The notes beneath the pieces were generated by a model. That model saw nothing but the letters and a program-made list of their open reading frames with translations, searched no databases and was not told the origin of the DNA. A stretch of 64,000 nucleotides of DNA from Mucilaginibacter auburnensis (lineage in GTDB: Bacteria; Bacteroidota; Bacteroidia; Sphingobacteriales; Sphingobacteriaceae), in assembly GCF_002797815.1 (NCBI RefSeq), contig NZ_PGFJ01000002.1:1612001-1676000 (forward strand), in the 5' to 3' direction. The translations under genes and the position numbers were made by a program. Shown here one piece after another: positions 51,621-60,399 of this stretch. Every line of letters begins with the position of its first letter. Position 1 is the stretch's first letter.

Positions 51621-52763
51621 TTACTCAGCCGACACTAACTTCACCACCGATGGCGAGGATACACTAATGGTATTATTTAACGGGATCAAGACTCCGGTTT
51701 TCTTGTCAAATTTATAAATACTCACTTCGTTTGACTTTTGTGCTGCCAATATCAAAAAGTTCCCTCCGGGCTCAACTGTAAAATTGCGAGGCCCCTGCCC
51801 TGTATGGTAGCGTGTTAAAAAACGCAATTTGCCGGTAACTTTGTCTGTGGCGTATACCAATAGCTCATTAAGCGCACCCCGGTTTGTTGCATACAGATAA
51901 TTACCATCAGGAGAAAGATGAATGTCTGCTCCGGCTTTTTCGCCGGTGAAACCCGGCGGCACCATGCTTACGCTGTCAATAAATTTCAACTTACCATCAG
52001 CAAACGCAAAAGAGTTAACGGCAGCACCCATCTCATTAACGAGGTACAAAAATTTGCCATCCGCAGAAAATTCCATATGACGGGGCCCATCGCCGGGATT
52101 TACCTGTTCAAAAGGCGTACTTTCAGGTATTAAAGCAGGTGTTTTTCCTGCCTTGTATTTATTGATATAAACTTTGTCGGTACCTAAGTCGGCATAAAGC
52201 AAATGCTTTTCATCAGGCGACAAAACGGCCGAATGTATATGCGGACCTTTTTGCCTTTCAGGATTCACGCTGCCACCTTCGTCTGTAATGGTTTGCGAGG
52301 CAGGGGCTAAAGAACCATCTTTATTAACGGGAAGCACAGTTAGCTTGCCATCGCCATAATTTGATACAATAACGTTGCGTGCCTCCTTATCAATGGTAAT
52401 ATGCGCAGGTTGCGCACCACCCGAAGACTGTTTATTAATAAAGTTAAGCTTGCCTGAATTATAGTCGAATGAAAAAGCGCTCACTCCACCCTGCGCGTCT
52501 TCATTCACGGTATATACAAATTTTCTATCCGGAGATACGCACAGATAACTCGGATTAGAAGTAGCTGTTTCTCCGAGGAATGATACCCTGCCGGTTTCCG
52601 CATAAAAGCGGTAAACTGTAATACCGCTGTTGCCATCAGGCGATGTATAACCACCTATCAACAGATCAAAAACCTTTGGCGGGGCATTCTTATCTTTCTT
52701 TTGTGCCATAACTAATACCGGTAACAGTATTATAAAACACAGGCACGCTAATAATTTGTTCAT
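51621..52763 (-). CDS. Lactonase-like seven-bladed propeller protein
   Basis: 380-residue exported protein of the YbhE/6-phosphogluconolactonase-like family. A signal peptide ends near residue 20. Repeated blade motifs include GITVYRFYAETGRVSFL, YLCVSPDRKFVYTVNE, GPRHMEFSADGKFLYLVNE and GPRNFTVEPGGNFLIL. Export makes a role in the pentose phosphate pathway unlikely; a periplasmic lactonase or binding protein fits better. It precedes a 91-residue hypothetical gene. Confidence 0.85.
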   Translation of the reverse strand: MNKLLACLCFIILLPVLVMAQKKDKNAPPKVFDLLIGGYTSPDGNSGITVYRFYAETGRVSFLGETATSNPSYLCVSPDRKFVYTVNEDAQGGVSAFSFDYNSGKLNFINKQSSGGAQPAHITIDKEARNVIVSNYGDGKLTVLPVNKDGSLAPASQTITDEGGSVNPERQKGPHIHSAVLSPDEKHLLYADLGTDKVYINKYKAGKTPALIPESTPFEQVNPGDGPRHMEFSADGKFLYLVNEMGAAVNSFAFADGKLKFIDSVSMVPPGFTGEKAGADIHLSPDGNYLYATNRGALNELLVYATDKVTGKLRFLTRYHTGQGPRNFTVEPGGNFLILAAQKSNEVSIYKFDKKTGVLIPLNNTISVSSPSVVKLVSAE

Positions 52764-52840
52764 AGTGCGGTTTAAAACAGGTATTGGATGTAATTTAGTA
52801 AAAACGATGCAATAACTTTTTTAGCGTAAAAAATTAACCA

Positions 52841-52873
52841 AAAAAATAGCCCCTGCTTTGGCAGAGGCTATAG
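52841..52873 (-). terminator. Terminator of the RluB-type gene
   Basis: ATAGCCCCTGC and GCAGAGGCTAT pair around TTTG (one mismatch); the plus-strand A-run 52841-52846 gives a U-run on the minus transcript. Confidence 0.75.
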
Positions 52874-52876
52874 TTA

Positions 52877-54328
52877 TTATTTTATCAGATGCTTTAGCTG
52901 GATGATCTCTTTCTCGTCCAGATAGCGCCAACGCCCTCGCGGAAGATCTTTTTTAGTAAGGTTAGCATACACCACACGGTCAAGCTTAACCACTTCATAT
53001 CCTAAATGCTCAAATATACGGCGTACAATACGGTTTTTACCGCTGTGTATCTGTATACCTATTTCGCGTTTTGAACCACCCGCAACATAAGAAACAGAAT
53101 CGGGTTTAATCACACCGTCTTCCAGCTCAATACCAAAACCTATTTTATTCAAATCACCCTGGCTTAAGCTTTTACTTAATTCAACATGGTAAAGTTTAGT
53201 AACGTTGCCACGCGGATGCGATAGCTTGTCGGCCAGGTCACCATCGTTGGTCATTAATAACAAACCGGTAGTATTTCTGTCCAAACGGCCAACAGGATAA
53301 ATACGTTCGCGGCTGGCTTTTTCAACCAGGTGCATAACGGTGCGGCGTTCCTGCGGATCGTCGGTAGTGGTTATATAGTCTTTAGGCTTATTCAATAAAA
53401 CGTAAACGTTTTTCTCGCGGCGCAGCATTTCGCCATTATAGCGGATCTCGTCTTTCGCGGGGTCAACTTTGTGACCAAGTTCAGAAATAACCTCGCCATT
53501 AACAGAAACAACGCCCGCTTCTATCAACTCGTCGGCCTTACGGCGCGAGCAGATACCCGCGTTAGCAATGTAACGGTTAAGTCTTATCAAGCCTGAATCT
53601 TTTTCTTTTGGCTCCCCGGCTTTTTTGCTGCGCATGGTTCTAACAGGAGCATCAAAGTTTTGCTCCGTGTAATCGCCTTCAGCATTACGCGCCGGCCTGT
53701 TATCGTCGCGTTTAAACGCAGCCGGTCTTTTTGAACTGCCGTTGTCAAACTTTTTACCACCGCGAGATTCAAAGCCACCTCTTTTTGGCTTGTCCTCGCT
53801 GCCACCTGCACGGGCAGGTTTCTTTTCATATGACGTTTCAAAGCGTTTTCTCTCGCCCTTATCAGCGCCAAAGCTTCGTTTTGGTCTATCCTCACTACTT
53901 CCGGCTGAACGGGTTCCGTACGGCTTTCTGTTTGAATCGCTTCTTTCACCACCAAAACTCCTTTTCGGGCGATCGTCTCCTCCGCTTTCAGGGCGGCCTG
54001 TATACGGCTTTTTGCGTGGTTCAAAACTTTTACCCTCGCTTCTTTCACCGCCAAAACTTCTTTTTGGGCGATCGTCGTCTCCGCTTGGCCTGCCGCTGTA
54101 AGGCTTGCGCGGGCCGTAGCTTTTCTTTTCTCCTGATGAAGAAAAAGAACTACGCTCGGCAGCAGGGCCGCTTGAGTATGGTTTTTTTGAATCGTTGTTG
54201 TTTGATTTGTCCGTGCTTTTTGAGAAGCTACCACGGTTTGACGATGTTGATCTTTTTGGCTTTTCATCACGGTTAGATGATCTGCCATTTTTGTCGTCGC
54301 GACTGTTAGTTGGTCGTTTAAATACCAT
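52877..54328 (-). CDS. RluB/RsuA-type rRNA pseudouridine synthase with long basic N-terminus
   Basis: 483-residue protein. The C-terminal ~240 residues are an S4 domain (IRLNRYIANAGICSRRKADEL) and a RsuA/RluB-type catalytic domain with the nucleophilic Asp in PVGRLDRNTTGLLLMTNDG. They isomerise uridine in rRNA (RluB acts on U2605 of 23S). The first ~240 residues are disordered, rich in Arg/Lys/Ser/Gly, with repeats such as KPYSGRPSGDDDRPKRSFGG. Such tails are common on Bacteroidota RluB and probably bind RNA. Confidence 0.92.
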   Translation of the reverse strand: MVFKRPTNSRDDKNGRSSNRDEKPKRSTSSNRGSFSKSTDKSNNNDSKKPYSSGPAAERSSFSSSGEKKSYGPRKPYSGRPSGDDDRPKRSFGGERSEGKSFEPRKKPYTGRPESGGDDRPKRSFGGERSDSNRKPYGTRSAGSSEDRPKRSFGADKGERKRFETSYEKKPARAGGSEDKPKRGGFESRGGKKFDNGSSKRPAAFKRDDNRPARNAEGDYTEQNFDAPVRTMRSKKAGEPKEKDSGLIRLNRYIANAGICSRRKADELIEAGVVSVNGEVISELGHKVDPAKDEIRYNGEMLRREKNVYVLLNKPKDYITTTDDPQERRTVMHLVEKASRERIYPVGRLDRNTTGLLLMTNDGDLADKLSHPRGNVTKLYHVELSKSLSQGDLNKIGFGIELEDGVIKPDSVSYVAGGSKREIGIQIHSGKNRIVRRIFEHLGYEVVKLDRVVYANLTKKDLPRGRWRYLDEKEIIQLKHLIK

Positions 54329-54502
54329 ATGATTTTTTGATTGCGCTTTCGCAGCGTGAAGCTACAAAGATAGCCTTTTTTAAGCCGAAGAAGGGTAAAA
54401 TTTCATTTTTTTTCGGCGGTTCAAAAACCGGCTTTACAATACTTTAAACGGCGATTTTTGAGCTATTTGAAAATTCTCAAAACACTAAGCACAACTTAAG
54501 TG

Positions 54503-54534
54503 TTTGAGAATGTGCCTTATATAAAGTACCTTTG
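54503..54534 (+). promoter_or_regulatory. Complete Bacteroidota promoter TTTG-N20-TACCTTTG
   Basis: TTTG (54503-54506) and TACCTTTG (54527-54534) are spaced by 20 bases, a complete match to the Bacteroidota consensus. Transcription should start near 54540, about 37 bases before the ATG at 54577. It rules out the frame extension from 54532, which starts inside the box. Confidence 0.75.
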
Positions 54535-54576
54535 CAACAACATTTACAAAATAGTTCATTTACAAACGAAAAAAAA

Positions 54577-55362
54577 ATGATGAAAAAACACTTAGTTACG
54601 TGCTCCGTAATAGTGGTGCTGCTAATCATTTTAAAGCTTAACACGGCCAGTACAGTCATTACAAAACCCGAGCCAAAAATTGCTCAGCCGGTTATTACTG
54701 AAGTACCAGCTTTTGTTGTTAATAATACAACAGAAGATGCCGACAATGGTTACAGTTTTGCTAACGAGGCACTGCCCGTTAATGCCACTGTTTACAACAA
54801 ACTGCAGAAATCGCTTAAAAAGCATAGCTACAAACACATTCAGTCTAACATTCTGCACGCCAAAGCCTTAAAATTGTTCCCTATAATTGAGCCAATACTA
54901 AAAGCTTACGGCATTCCCGAAGATTTTAAGTATTTGCCACTGGTTGAATCGGGTCTGAAAGAAGGCACATCGCCAAAAGGTGCAGCGGGGTTGTGGCAAT
55001 TTATGCCGGGTACCGCACGCACTTACGGTTTAAGGGTTAACAAAAAGGTTGATGAGCGTAAAAACGTTGAAAAATCAACCATTGCCGCATGCAGGTATTT
55101 AAAAGATCTGTATAACGAGTTTAACAGTTGGACGCTTGCCGCGGCTGCTTATAACAACGGTTCGGTTAAACTGGAACGCGCTATTAGCAAACAAAGCGAA
55201 GACAACTATTTTATGATGAAACTTAACCGCGAAACAGGTGCATATGTATATAGCATTATCGCGATGAAAGAGATCATCAAAAAACCAAAAAAACACGGTT
55301 ACTCTGAGTATTACGCCTACGTAAATACCAGCCCGAAAAATTTTATCGGTACGTATAACTAA
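54577..55362 (+). CDS. Lytic transglycosylase (SLT domain)
   Basis: 261-residue protein. A signal/anchor helix is at residues ~6-22. The SLT/LysM-type lysozyme-like domain begins near residue 110, with catalytic Glu in LPLVESGLKEGTSPKGAAG and the WQFMPGTARTYGL motif, then AAAAYNNG. It cleaves peptidoglycan to 1,6-anhydro products. No LysM repeats are present, unlike MltD. Confidence 0.92.
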   Translation: MMKKHLVTCSVIVVLLIILKLNTASTVITKPEPKIAQPVITEVPAFVVNNTTEDADNGYSFANEALPVNATVYNKLQKSLKKHSYKHIQSNILHAKALKLFPIIEPILKAYGIPEDFKYLPLVESGLKEGTSPKGAAGLWQFMPGTARTYGLRVNKKVDERKNVEKSTIAACRYLKDLYNEFNSWTLAAAAYNNGSVKLERAISKQSEDNYFMMKLNRETGAYVYSIIAMKEIIKKPKKHGYSEYYAYVNTSPKNFIGTYN

Positions 55363-55385
55363 TACATCACGGAAATACGGAGCAC

Positions 55386-55421
55386 AAAAAAGGCGCGGCT
55401 TGTTATAAGTCGCGCCTTTTT
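55386..55421. terminator. Bidirectional terminator between transglycosylase and phytase-like gene
   Basis: AAAAGGCGCGGCTT and AAGTCGCGCCTTTT pair around TGTTATA-type loop with one wobble position; convergent genes on both sides. Confidence 0.8.
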
Positions 55422-55438
55422 AATTGTATTAAGATAGA

Positions 55439-56737
55439 TTATTTAAGCTTTATAAAGTAAATACGGTTACGGTCAACAGCGCCGTTAGCCAATGTTTTGG
55501 CAGCGAAGGTATTTGAACCGTTATCAACCACGCCAAAATCATCATCATTTGATACGGCCAATATATTGCCCGGCAATAAGGCTAAGCCCTCAGCCTTATC
55601 ATGGGGATATGCACCATCCGGCAGATCTTTCAAAAGGTCAACAGCCAGGGTTTTGGTTACCGGAGTTATACCGGCTGCTGCTAAGCCTGCTGCATCATTT
55701 AACTCTTCAACGGTTTTGCCGCCATATAATTTACCGGTTGCCGAGTTAGCAGCATCAGAAATATCGGTAGCGTTTGATACATCAATTTTAAACACCTTTT
55801 TAAAAGTTGCAGGCTTGTCGGTAGCACCAGCAAAATTACCATCTCGTTCCAGTGTTAAAAATGTAGTGGCGTTAACCGCTACAATTTCGCTACAGCCGGT
55901 TAGGCTGGTGTTGTCCATTAAATAAGCATATTGTTTTGTTGTCCCGGTAGCTATATCAAAAGTTAAAATGCGCAATACCACAGAATTGGCAACTGCAGCC
56001 TTTGTTGGATTGTACATTGGCGATTGCATAATGCCTACCAATGTTTTACCATCAGGTGTAATGGTTAAGCCTTCCATACCACGATTGGGTCTTCTTTTAG
56101 CAAAAACTAAAGGTATTTTACGACCGCCGGTGCCGCTGCCAAATGGGTTGATGCGTTCAATAGTTTTACCGGTAGCATCAAAATGTACTATATGCGGACC
56201 GTACTCGTCGCTTACCCAAAAAGAACCATCACTTGCGCGTACCAAACCTTCAGAGTCTATGCCGTCTTCACTTGTGGTTAGTATATTATTATTTAAGTCG
56301 TAAGGTATCTCACCTGTGTTACCGGCACCCACCGGATTAGGCAAACCATTTAGTTTAACACCCGCAGCATTTTTAAATTCAATAACCTGCTCCAATACCA
56401 GCTTGCCATCTTTTAACCTGAACTTGCCAATAGCCGGAGTAAAGTCTGGCTTGCCCAAAAGTATTGAACCGGCAACCGCCGTGCCGGCAACGTTTGGCCC
56501 GCGGTCCGTCATCAAATAAAACGCGGTTGGATCATTAGGGTCAACAGCCAAAGCCGAGCCATAACCACCGTTATATACTTTTACACCGGCAGCAGTAGTC
56601 ATTAGCAAAGCCGGATCAGAAGCCTCGACCATAGCAGGGTAGCTAAATGTATTATCCGGAACTTCCATTTTATTTTTTTTGCAAGCAGCAAAGCTTAAAG
56701 CAGCTAATGCCAATGCGCCAAGTAGAGGTTTTCTCAT
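55439..56737 (-). CDS. Phytase-like esterase lipoprotein
   Basis: 432-residue lipoprotein; lipobox Cys near residue 19 (LSFAACKKN). It has the esterase-like activity of phytase pattern: YGSALAVDPNDPTAFYLMTDRGPN, SDEYGPHIVHFDATGK with a likely metal site, RRPNRGMEGLTITPDG, and a final EGLALLPGNILAVSNDDDFG. Substrate could be an organic phosphate or carboxylic ester. It is transcribed alone. Confidence 0.87.
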   Translation of the reverse strand: MRKPLLGALALAALSFAACKKNKMEVPDNTFSYPAMVEASDPALLMTTAAGVKVYNGGYGSALAVDPNDPTAFYLMTDRGPNVAGTAVAGSILLGKPDFTPAIGKFRLKDGKLVLEQVIEFKNAAGVKLNGLPNPVGAGNTGEIPYDLNNNILTTSEDGIDSEGLVRASDGSFWVSDEYGPHIVHFDATGKTIERINPFGSGTGGRKIPLVFAKRRPNRGMEGLTITPDGKTLVGIMQSPMYNPTKAAVANSVVLRILTFDIATGTTKQYAYLMDNTSLTGCSEIVAVNATTFLTLERDGNFAGATDKPATFKKVFKIDVSNATDISDAANSATGKLYGGKTVEELNDAAGLAAAGITPVTKTLAVDLLKDLPDGAYPHDKAEGLALLPGNILAVSNDDDFGVVDNGSNTFAAKTLANGAVDRNRIYFIKLK

Positions 56738-56862
56738 TCTAATTATTTTTTAATTAATTGCGCAAATAAACAGTTGGTGTATAACGGTATTGTTAACACA
56801 AAAACAAATTGTGGTTTAGTTGTTAAATGTTTAGGGCACAAAACAAAGGCAATGTTTTTGCT

Positions 56863-56870
56863 TATATTTG
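56863..56870 (+). promoter_or_regulatory. Bacteroidota -7 box TATATTTG for uvrA
   Basis: A full TAnnTTTG match 42 bases before the uvrA ATG at 56913. No -33 TTTG at 19-20 bases. Confidence 0.45.
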
Positions 56871-56912
56871 CTTAAAATTTTAGCATTTTGCCGTTAGCGG
56901 CATTTATTTTAT

Positions 56913-59756
56913 ATGAGCGATAAACACATTGACCTGGGTGAGCAAAGCGAAGTTGAGGTATACGGGGCACGGGTTCATAACTTAAAAAATATTGATGTTT
57001 CTTTTCCGCGCAACCAGCTGGTTGTAATTACCGGGTTAAGCGGCAGCGGCAAATCATCGTTGGCGTTTGATACTATTTATGCTGAAGGCCAGCGCCGGTA
57101 TATGGAAACTTTTTCCGCCTATTCGCGCCAATTTATGGGCGGCATGGAAAGGCCGGATGTTGATAAGGTTTCGGGCTTGAGTCCGGTTATTGCCATTGAA
57201 CAGAAAACCACCAGCAAAAATCCGCGCTCAACGGTTGGCACTATTACCGAGATATACGATTTTATGCGTTTGCTTTACGCCCGTGCCGGTGTAGCTTACT
57301 CTTACATCAGTGGTGAGAAGATGGAGCGCATGAGCGAGGAACAGATCTTCAAAACCATAATGGAGCGCTTTGACGGGCAACCGGTAAACATTATGGCGCC
57401 AGTGGTAAAAGCGCGCAAGGGCCACTACCGCGAGTTGTTTGAGCAAATACGCAAGCAAGGTTATTTAAAGGTTTATATAGATGGTGCCATAGCTGATGTT
57501 GAACCCAAAATGCAGTTGGACCGCTATAAAATACACGATATTGATATTGTGGTTGACCGCCTGGTGGTTAATGCCAACGACACCAAACGCATTTATGACT
57601 CTATACAATCGGCTTTAAAAACAGCTAAGGGCATTATCCGTATTGCTGATAAAGACAATAACGTTTACTACTTCAGTAAATATTTGATGGACCCGGTTTC
57701 GGGCATATCATACGATGAGCCGCAGCCAAATACATTTTCATTCAACTCCCCTTATGGTGCCTGCGATAAGTGTAACGGCTTGGGCTATATTTTTGAGGTA
57801 GATGAAGCATCGGTTATACCCAACCCAAAGCTGAGTATTTTAAACGGCGGTTTAGCCCCATTGGGAGAATACCGCGAGACCTGGATCTTCCAGGTGTTAA
57901 AATCTTTAGCTAAAAAGTATGACTTTTCGTTATCAACCCCTATTGAGAAAATAGAACGCGAAAAACTCGACATCATTTTAAACGGCGCACCCGACCTGTT
58001 AACGGTTGCTGTTGAATACAATAAATGGAACGTTCAAAGTTATCAGATAACGTTTGAAGGTATTATCCGCATGCTGGAAGAGCAGCAGGAACGCCGCGGA
58101 GATGAAGGCATGGACGATATGGAAAACTATCGCGTGCTTAAAACCTGCCCTACCTGCGATGGTGCCCGTTTGAAAAAAGAGTCACTGCACTTTAAAGTAG
58201 ATGGCAAAAATATTTTTGAACTATCTACCATGGATATCAATACCCTACAGGATTGGTTCAATGGTTTGGAAGAGCGCCTTAATGAGCGCCAGAATGTTAT
58301 CGCCAAAGAAATATTAAAAGAGATACGCGCCCGCATTGGCTTTTTGCTGGATGTAGGTTTGAGCTACCTTACTTTAGACCGTACTGCAAAAACATTATCG
58401 GGCGGTGAGGCGCAACGCATCAGGCTGGCTACGCAGATCGGTTCGCAACTAATGAATGTGATGTATATTCTTGATGAGCCAAGTATTGGTTTGCATCAAC
58501 GGGATAACGAGCGATTGATTAACGCCCTTAAAAACCTGCGCGATCTGGGCAATACCGTGTTGGTGGTTGAACACGATAAGGATATGATACTGGAAGCCGA
58601 CCATGTTATTGATATGGGGCCGGCAGCCGGCGTACACGGCGGACAGGTGGTTGCGCAAGGCACACCCGCTCAATTAATGGCTGAACATACGCTTACCACT
58701 TCATACATCAACGGCGAACGTGAAATTGCAGTACCTAAAAAGCGTCGTGAGGGTAATGGCAAAACACTTTCGCTGAAAAAAGCGACAGGGCATAACCTTA
58801 AAAAAGTGAATGTTGATTTTCCGTTGGGTAAATTGATAGGCATTACCGGGGTATCCGGCAGTGGTAAATCAAGTTTGATAACTGAAACGCTTTACCCGAT
58901 ACTAAATCATCATTTCTTTAGAGCAAAGAAGCACCCGTTACCCTACGGCACTATTGAGGGTTTGGAGCATATTGATAAGGTAATTGAGATCGATCAAACA
59001 CCTATTGGCCGTACACCACGGTCAAATCCGGCTACCTATACAGGCGTTTTCTCAGATATCAGAAACCTGTTTGTTGCACTGCCGGAGTCAAGGATACGTG
59101 GTTACAAGCCAGGACGTTTTTCTTTCAACGTAAAGGGCGGCCGTTGCGAAACCTGTCAGGGTGCAGGTATGAAGGTAATTGAAATGAACTTTTTACCCGA
59201 TGTGCAGGTGCCCTGCGAAGAATGCGCAGGCCGAAGATACAATCGTGAAACATTAGAAGTGCGCTACAAAGGCAAATCCATCAGCGATGTGCTTGACCTG
59301 AGCATTGAAGATGCTGTTCCGTTTTTTGAGCATATACCTTCCATCTATCGTAAAGTAAAAACACTGCTGGATGTAGGCCTGGGATATATTACTTTAGGTC
59401 AAGCCTCAACCACCCTGTCGGGCGGTGAGGCGCAACGGGTAAAACTTGCCACCGAGCTTTCCAAAAAAGACACTGGAAACACCTTCTATATATTGGATGA
59501 GCCTACTACCGGTTTACACTTTGAAGATATTAATGTATTGTTAGGTGTATTAAATCAGTTAGTTGATAAAGGCAACACTGTTTTGGTTATTGAGCATAAC
59601 CTGGATGTTATTAAAGTAGCAGACCACGTTATAGACCTTGGCCCTGAAGGTGGATCAGGCGGTGGCACCATACTTTACCAGGGCACTCCGGAAGGTTTAT
59701 GCAAAGTGAAGAATAGCTTTACCGGCAGGTTTTTGAAGAAGGAAATGGGGCTGTGA
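56913..59756 (+). CDS. uvrA: Excinuclease ABC subunit A
   Basis: 947-residue damage-recognition ATPase of nucleotide excision repair. Two ABC modules are complete: Walker A at 41-49 (GLSGSGKSS) and near 646 (GVSGSGKSS), and signatures LSGGEAQRIRLA near 495 and LSGGEAQRVKLA near 836. Both zinc modules are visible, CDKCNG..., CPTCDG and, near 745, CETCQGAG...CEEC. Its stop overlaps the open frame upstream of the antitoxin. The ATL protein at 29.7 kb would feed alkylated DNA to this pathway. Confidence 0.97.
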   Translation: MSDKHIDLGEQSEVEVYGARVHNLKNIDVSFPRNQLVVITGLSGSGKSSLAFDTIYAEGQRRYMETFSAYSRQFMGGMERPDVDKVSGLSPVIAIEQKTTSKNPRSTVGTITEIYDFMRLLYARAGVAYSYISGEKMERMSEEQIFKTIMERFDGQPVNIMAPVVKARKGHYRELFEQIRKQGYLKVYIDGAIADVEPKMQLDRYKIHDIDIVVDRLVVNANDTKRIYDSIQSALKTAKGIIRIADKDNNVYYFSKYLMDPVSGISYDEPQPNTFSFNSPYGACDKCNGLGYIFEVDEASVIPNPKLSILNGGLAPLGEYRETWIFQVLKSLAKKYDFSLSTPIEKIEREKLDIILNGAPDLLTVAVEYNKWNVQSYQITFEGIIRMLEEQQERRGDEGMDDMENYRVLKTCPTCDGARLKKESLHFKVDGKNIFELSTMDINTLQDWFNGLEERLNERQNVIAKEILKEIRARIGFLLDVGLSYLTLDRTAKTLSGGEAQRIRLATQIGSQLMNVMYILDEPSIGLHQRDNERLINALKNLRDLGNTVLVVEHDKDMILEADHVIDMGPAAGVHGGQVVAQGTPAQLMAEHTLTTSYINGEREIAVPKKRREGNGKTLSLKKATGHNLKKVNVDFPLGKLIGITGVSGSGKSSLITETLYPILNHHFFRAKKHPLPYGTIEGLEHIDKVIEIDQTPIGRTPRSNPATYTGVFSDIRNLFVALPESRIRGYKPGRFSFNVKGGRCETCQGAGMKVIEMNFLPDVQVPCEECAGRRYNRETLEVRYKGKSISDVLDLSIEDAVPFFEHIPSIYRKVKTLLDVGLGYITLGQASTTLSGGEAQRVKLATELSKKDTGNTFYILDEPTTGLHFEDINVLLGVLNQLVDKGNTVLVIEHNLDVIKVADHVIDLGPEGGSGGGTILYQGTPEGLCKVKNSFTGRFLKKEMGL

Positions 59757-59761
59757 TTGTA

Positions 59762-59781
59762 TTGTACAAAATTTTGTACAA
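59762..59781 (+). promoter_or_regulatory. YefM-YoeB operator palindrome
   Basis: TTGTACAAAATTTTGTACAA is a perfect 20-base palindrome with two TGTACA cores (59763-59768 and 59775-59780) whose centres are 12 bp apart. The E. coli yefM-yoeB operator also uses TGTACA cores at that spacing. It lies 37 bases before the antitoxin ATG and overlaps the promoter. Confidence 0.8.
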
Positions 59782-59803
59782 CAAAATTACTTTATTATCT
59801 TTA
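59773..59803 (+). promoter_or_regulatory. Promoter of the yefM-yoeB pair
   Basis: TTTG (59773-59776) and TATCTTTA (59796-59803) are 19 bases apart, matching TTTG-N19-TAnnTTTG except for the last base. The -33 box lies inside the operator palindrome, so binding there should block RNA polymerase. Confidence 0.6.
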
Positions 59804-59818
59804 CCCAAACCCAACAAT

Positions 59819-60070
59819 ATGATAACTACATATTCCGATTTCCGGCAGCAATTAAAATCGTGGTTAGATAAAGTAAGAAATAATCACACTCCTTTATTTG
59901 TTACCAATGCAAAAGGCGAAGATGTAGTGGTGCTTTCAAAATCTGACTATGAAAGTATGGAAGAGACATTTTATCTTCTTAAAAACCCTAATAACGCTGC
60001 ACGCATATTGAAAGGTATTACAGATTATGAAAAGGGGCTTGGCAAAGCAAGAAAGCTGATTGAAGAATGA
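59819..60070 (+). CDS. yefM: YefM/Phd family antitoxin
   Basis: 83-residue antitoxin, the same length as E. coli YefM. The N-terminal DNA-binding part (ITTYSDFRQQLKSWLDKV) and VLSKSDYESMEETFYLL segment match the family; the C-terminal ~30 residues (KGLGKARKLIEE) are the toxin-binding tail. The ATG at 59819 is the start; the frame is open 22 codons further upstream but that part crosses the operator. It neutralises YoeB and, with it, represses its own promoter. Its end overlaps yoeB. Confidence 0.93.
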   Translation: MITTYSDFRQQLKSWLDKVRNNHTPLFVTNAKGEDVVVLSKSDYESMEETFYLLKNPNNAARILKGITDYEKGLGKARKLIEE

Positions 60071-60321
60071 GCATCATTTTTCTTGAAGATGCCTGGGAAG
60101 ATTACCTCTACTGGCAAAATAAAGACAAATCCACGCTCAAAAAAATAAATTCCCTGATAAAAGAAATAGAGCGGACTCCATTTGAAGGTAACGGAAAACC
60201 GGAGCCATTGCGTCATAGTCTTTCGGGGTGGTGGTCGCGCAGGATTAATTTAGAACATAGGTTAGTATATAAAATTGACGGCGACGCTATTGTTATTCTT
60301 CAATGTAGATATCACTATTAG
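60067..60321 (+). CDS. yoeB: YoeB family mRNA interferase toxin
   Basis: 84-residue toxin of the RelE superfamily, the same length as E. coli YoeB. All key residues are at the same positions as in E. coli: E46, R59, R65, H83 and Y84 at the C-terminus. It is expected to cleave mRNA on the ribosome and to be held inactive by YefM. The start overlaps the antitoxin stop by ATGA. Nothing in the sequence suggests inactivation. Confidence 0.95.
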   Translation: MSIIFLEDAWEDYLYWQNKDKSTLKKINSLIKEIERTPFEGNGKPEPLRHSLSGWWSRRINLEHRLVYKIDGDAIVILQCRYHY

Positions 60322-60372
60322 TTTTATCTACACACCTATCCATTTCACTAATAAAACATTTATTTGTTTAAA

Positions 60373-60387
60373 TTGTACATTGCACAA
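60373..60387. promoter_or_regulatory. Second TGTACA-type half-palindrome after the toxin gene
   Basis: TTGTACATTGCACAA contains TGTACA (60374-60379) and pairs with itself with one mismatch per arm. It lies 52 bases after yoeB and 13 bases before the next start. It may be a weak antitoxin site or chance. Confidence 0.3.
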
Positions 60388-60399
60388 ACATTTCTATAA

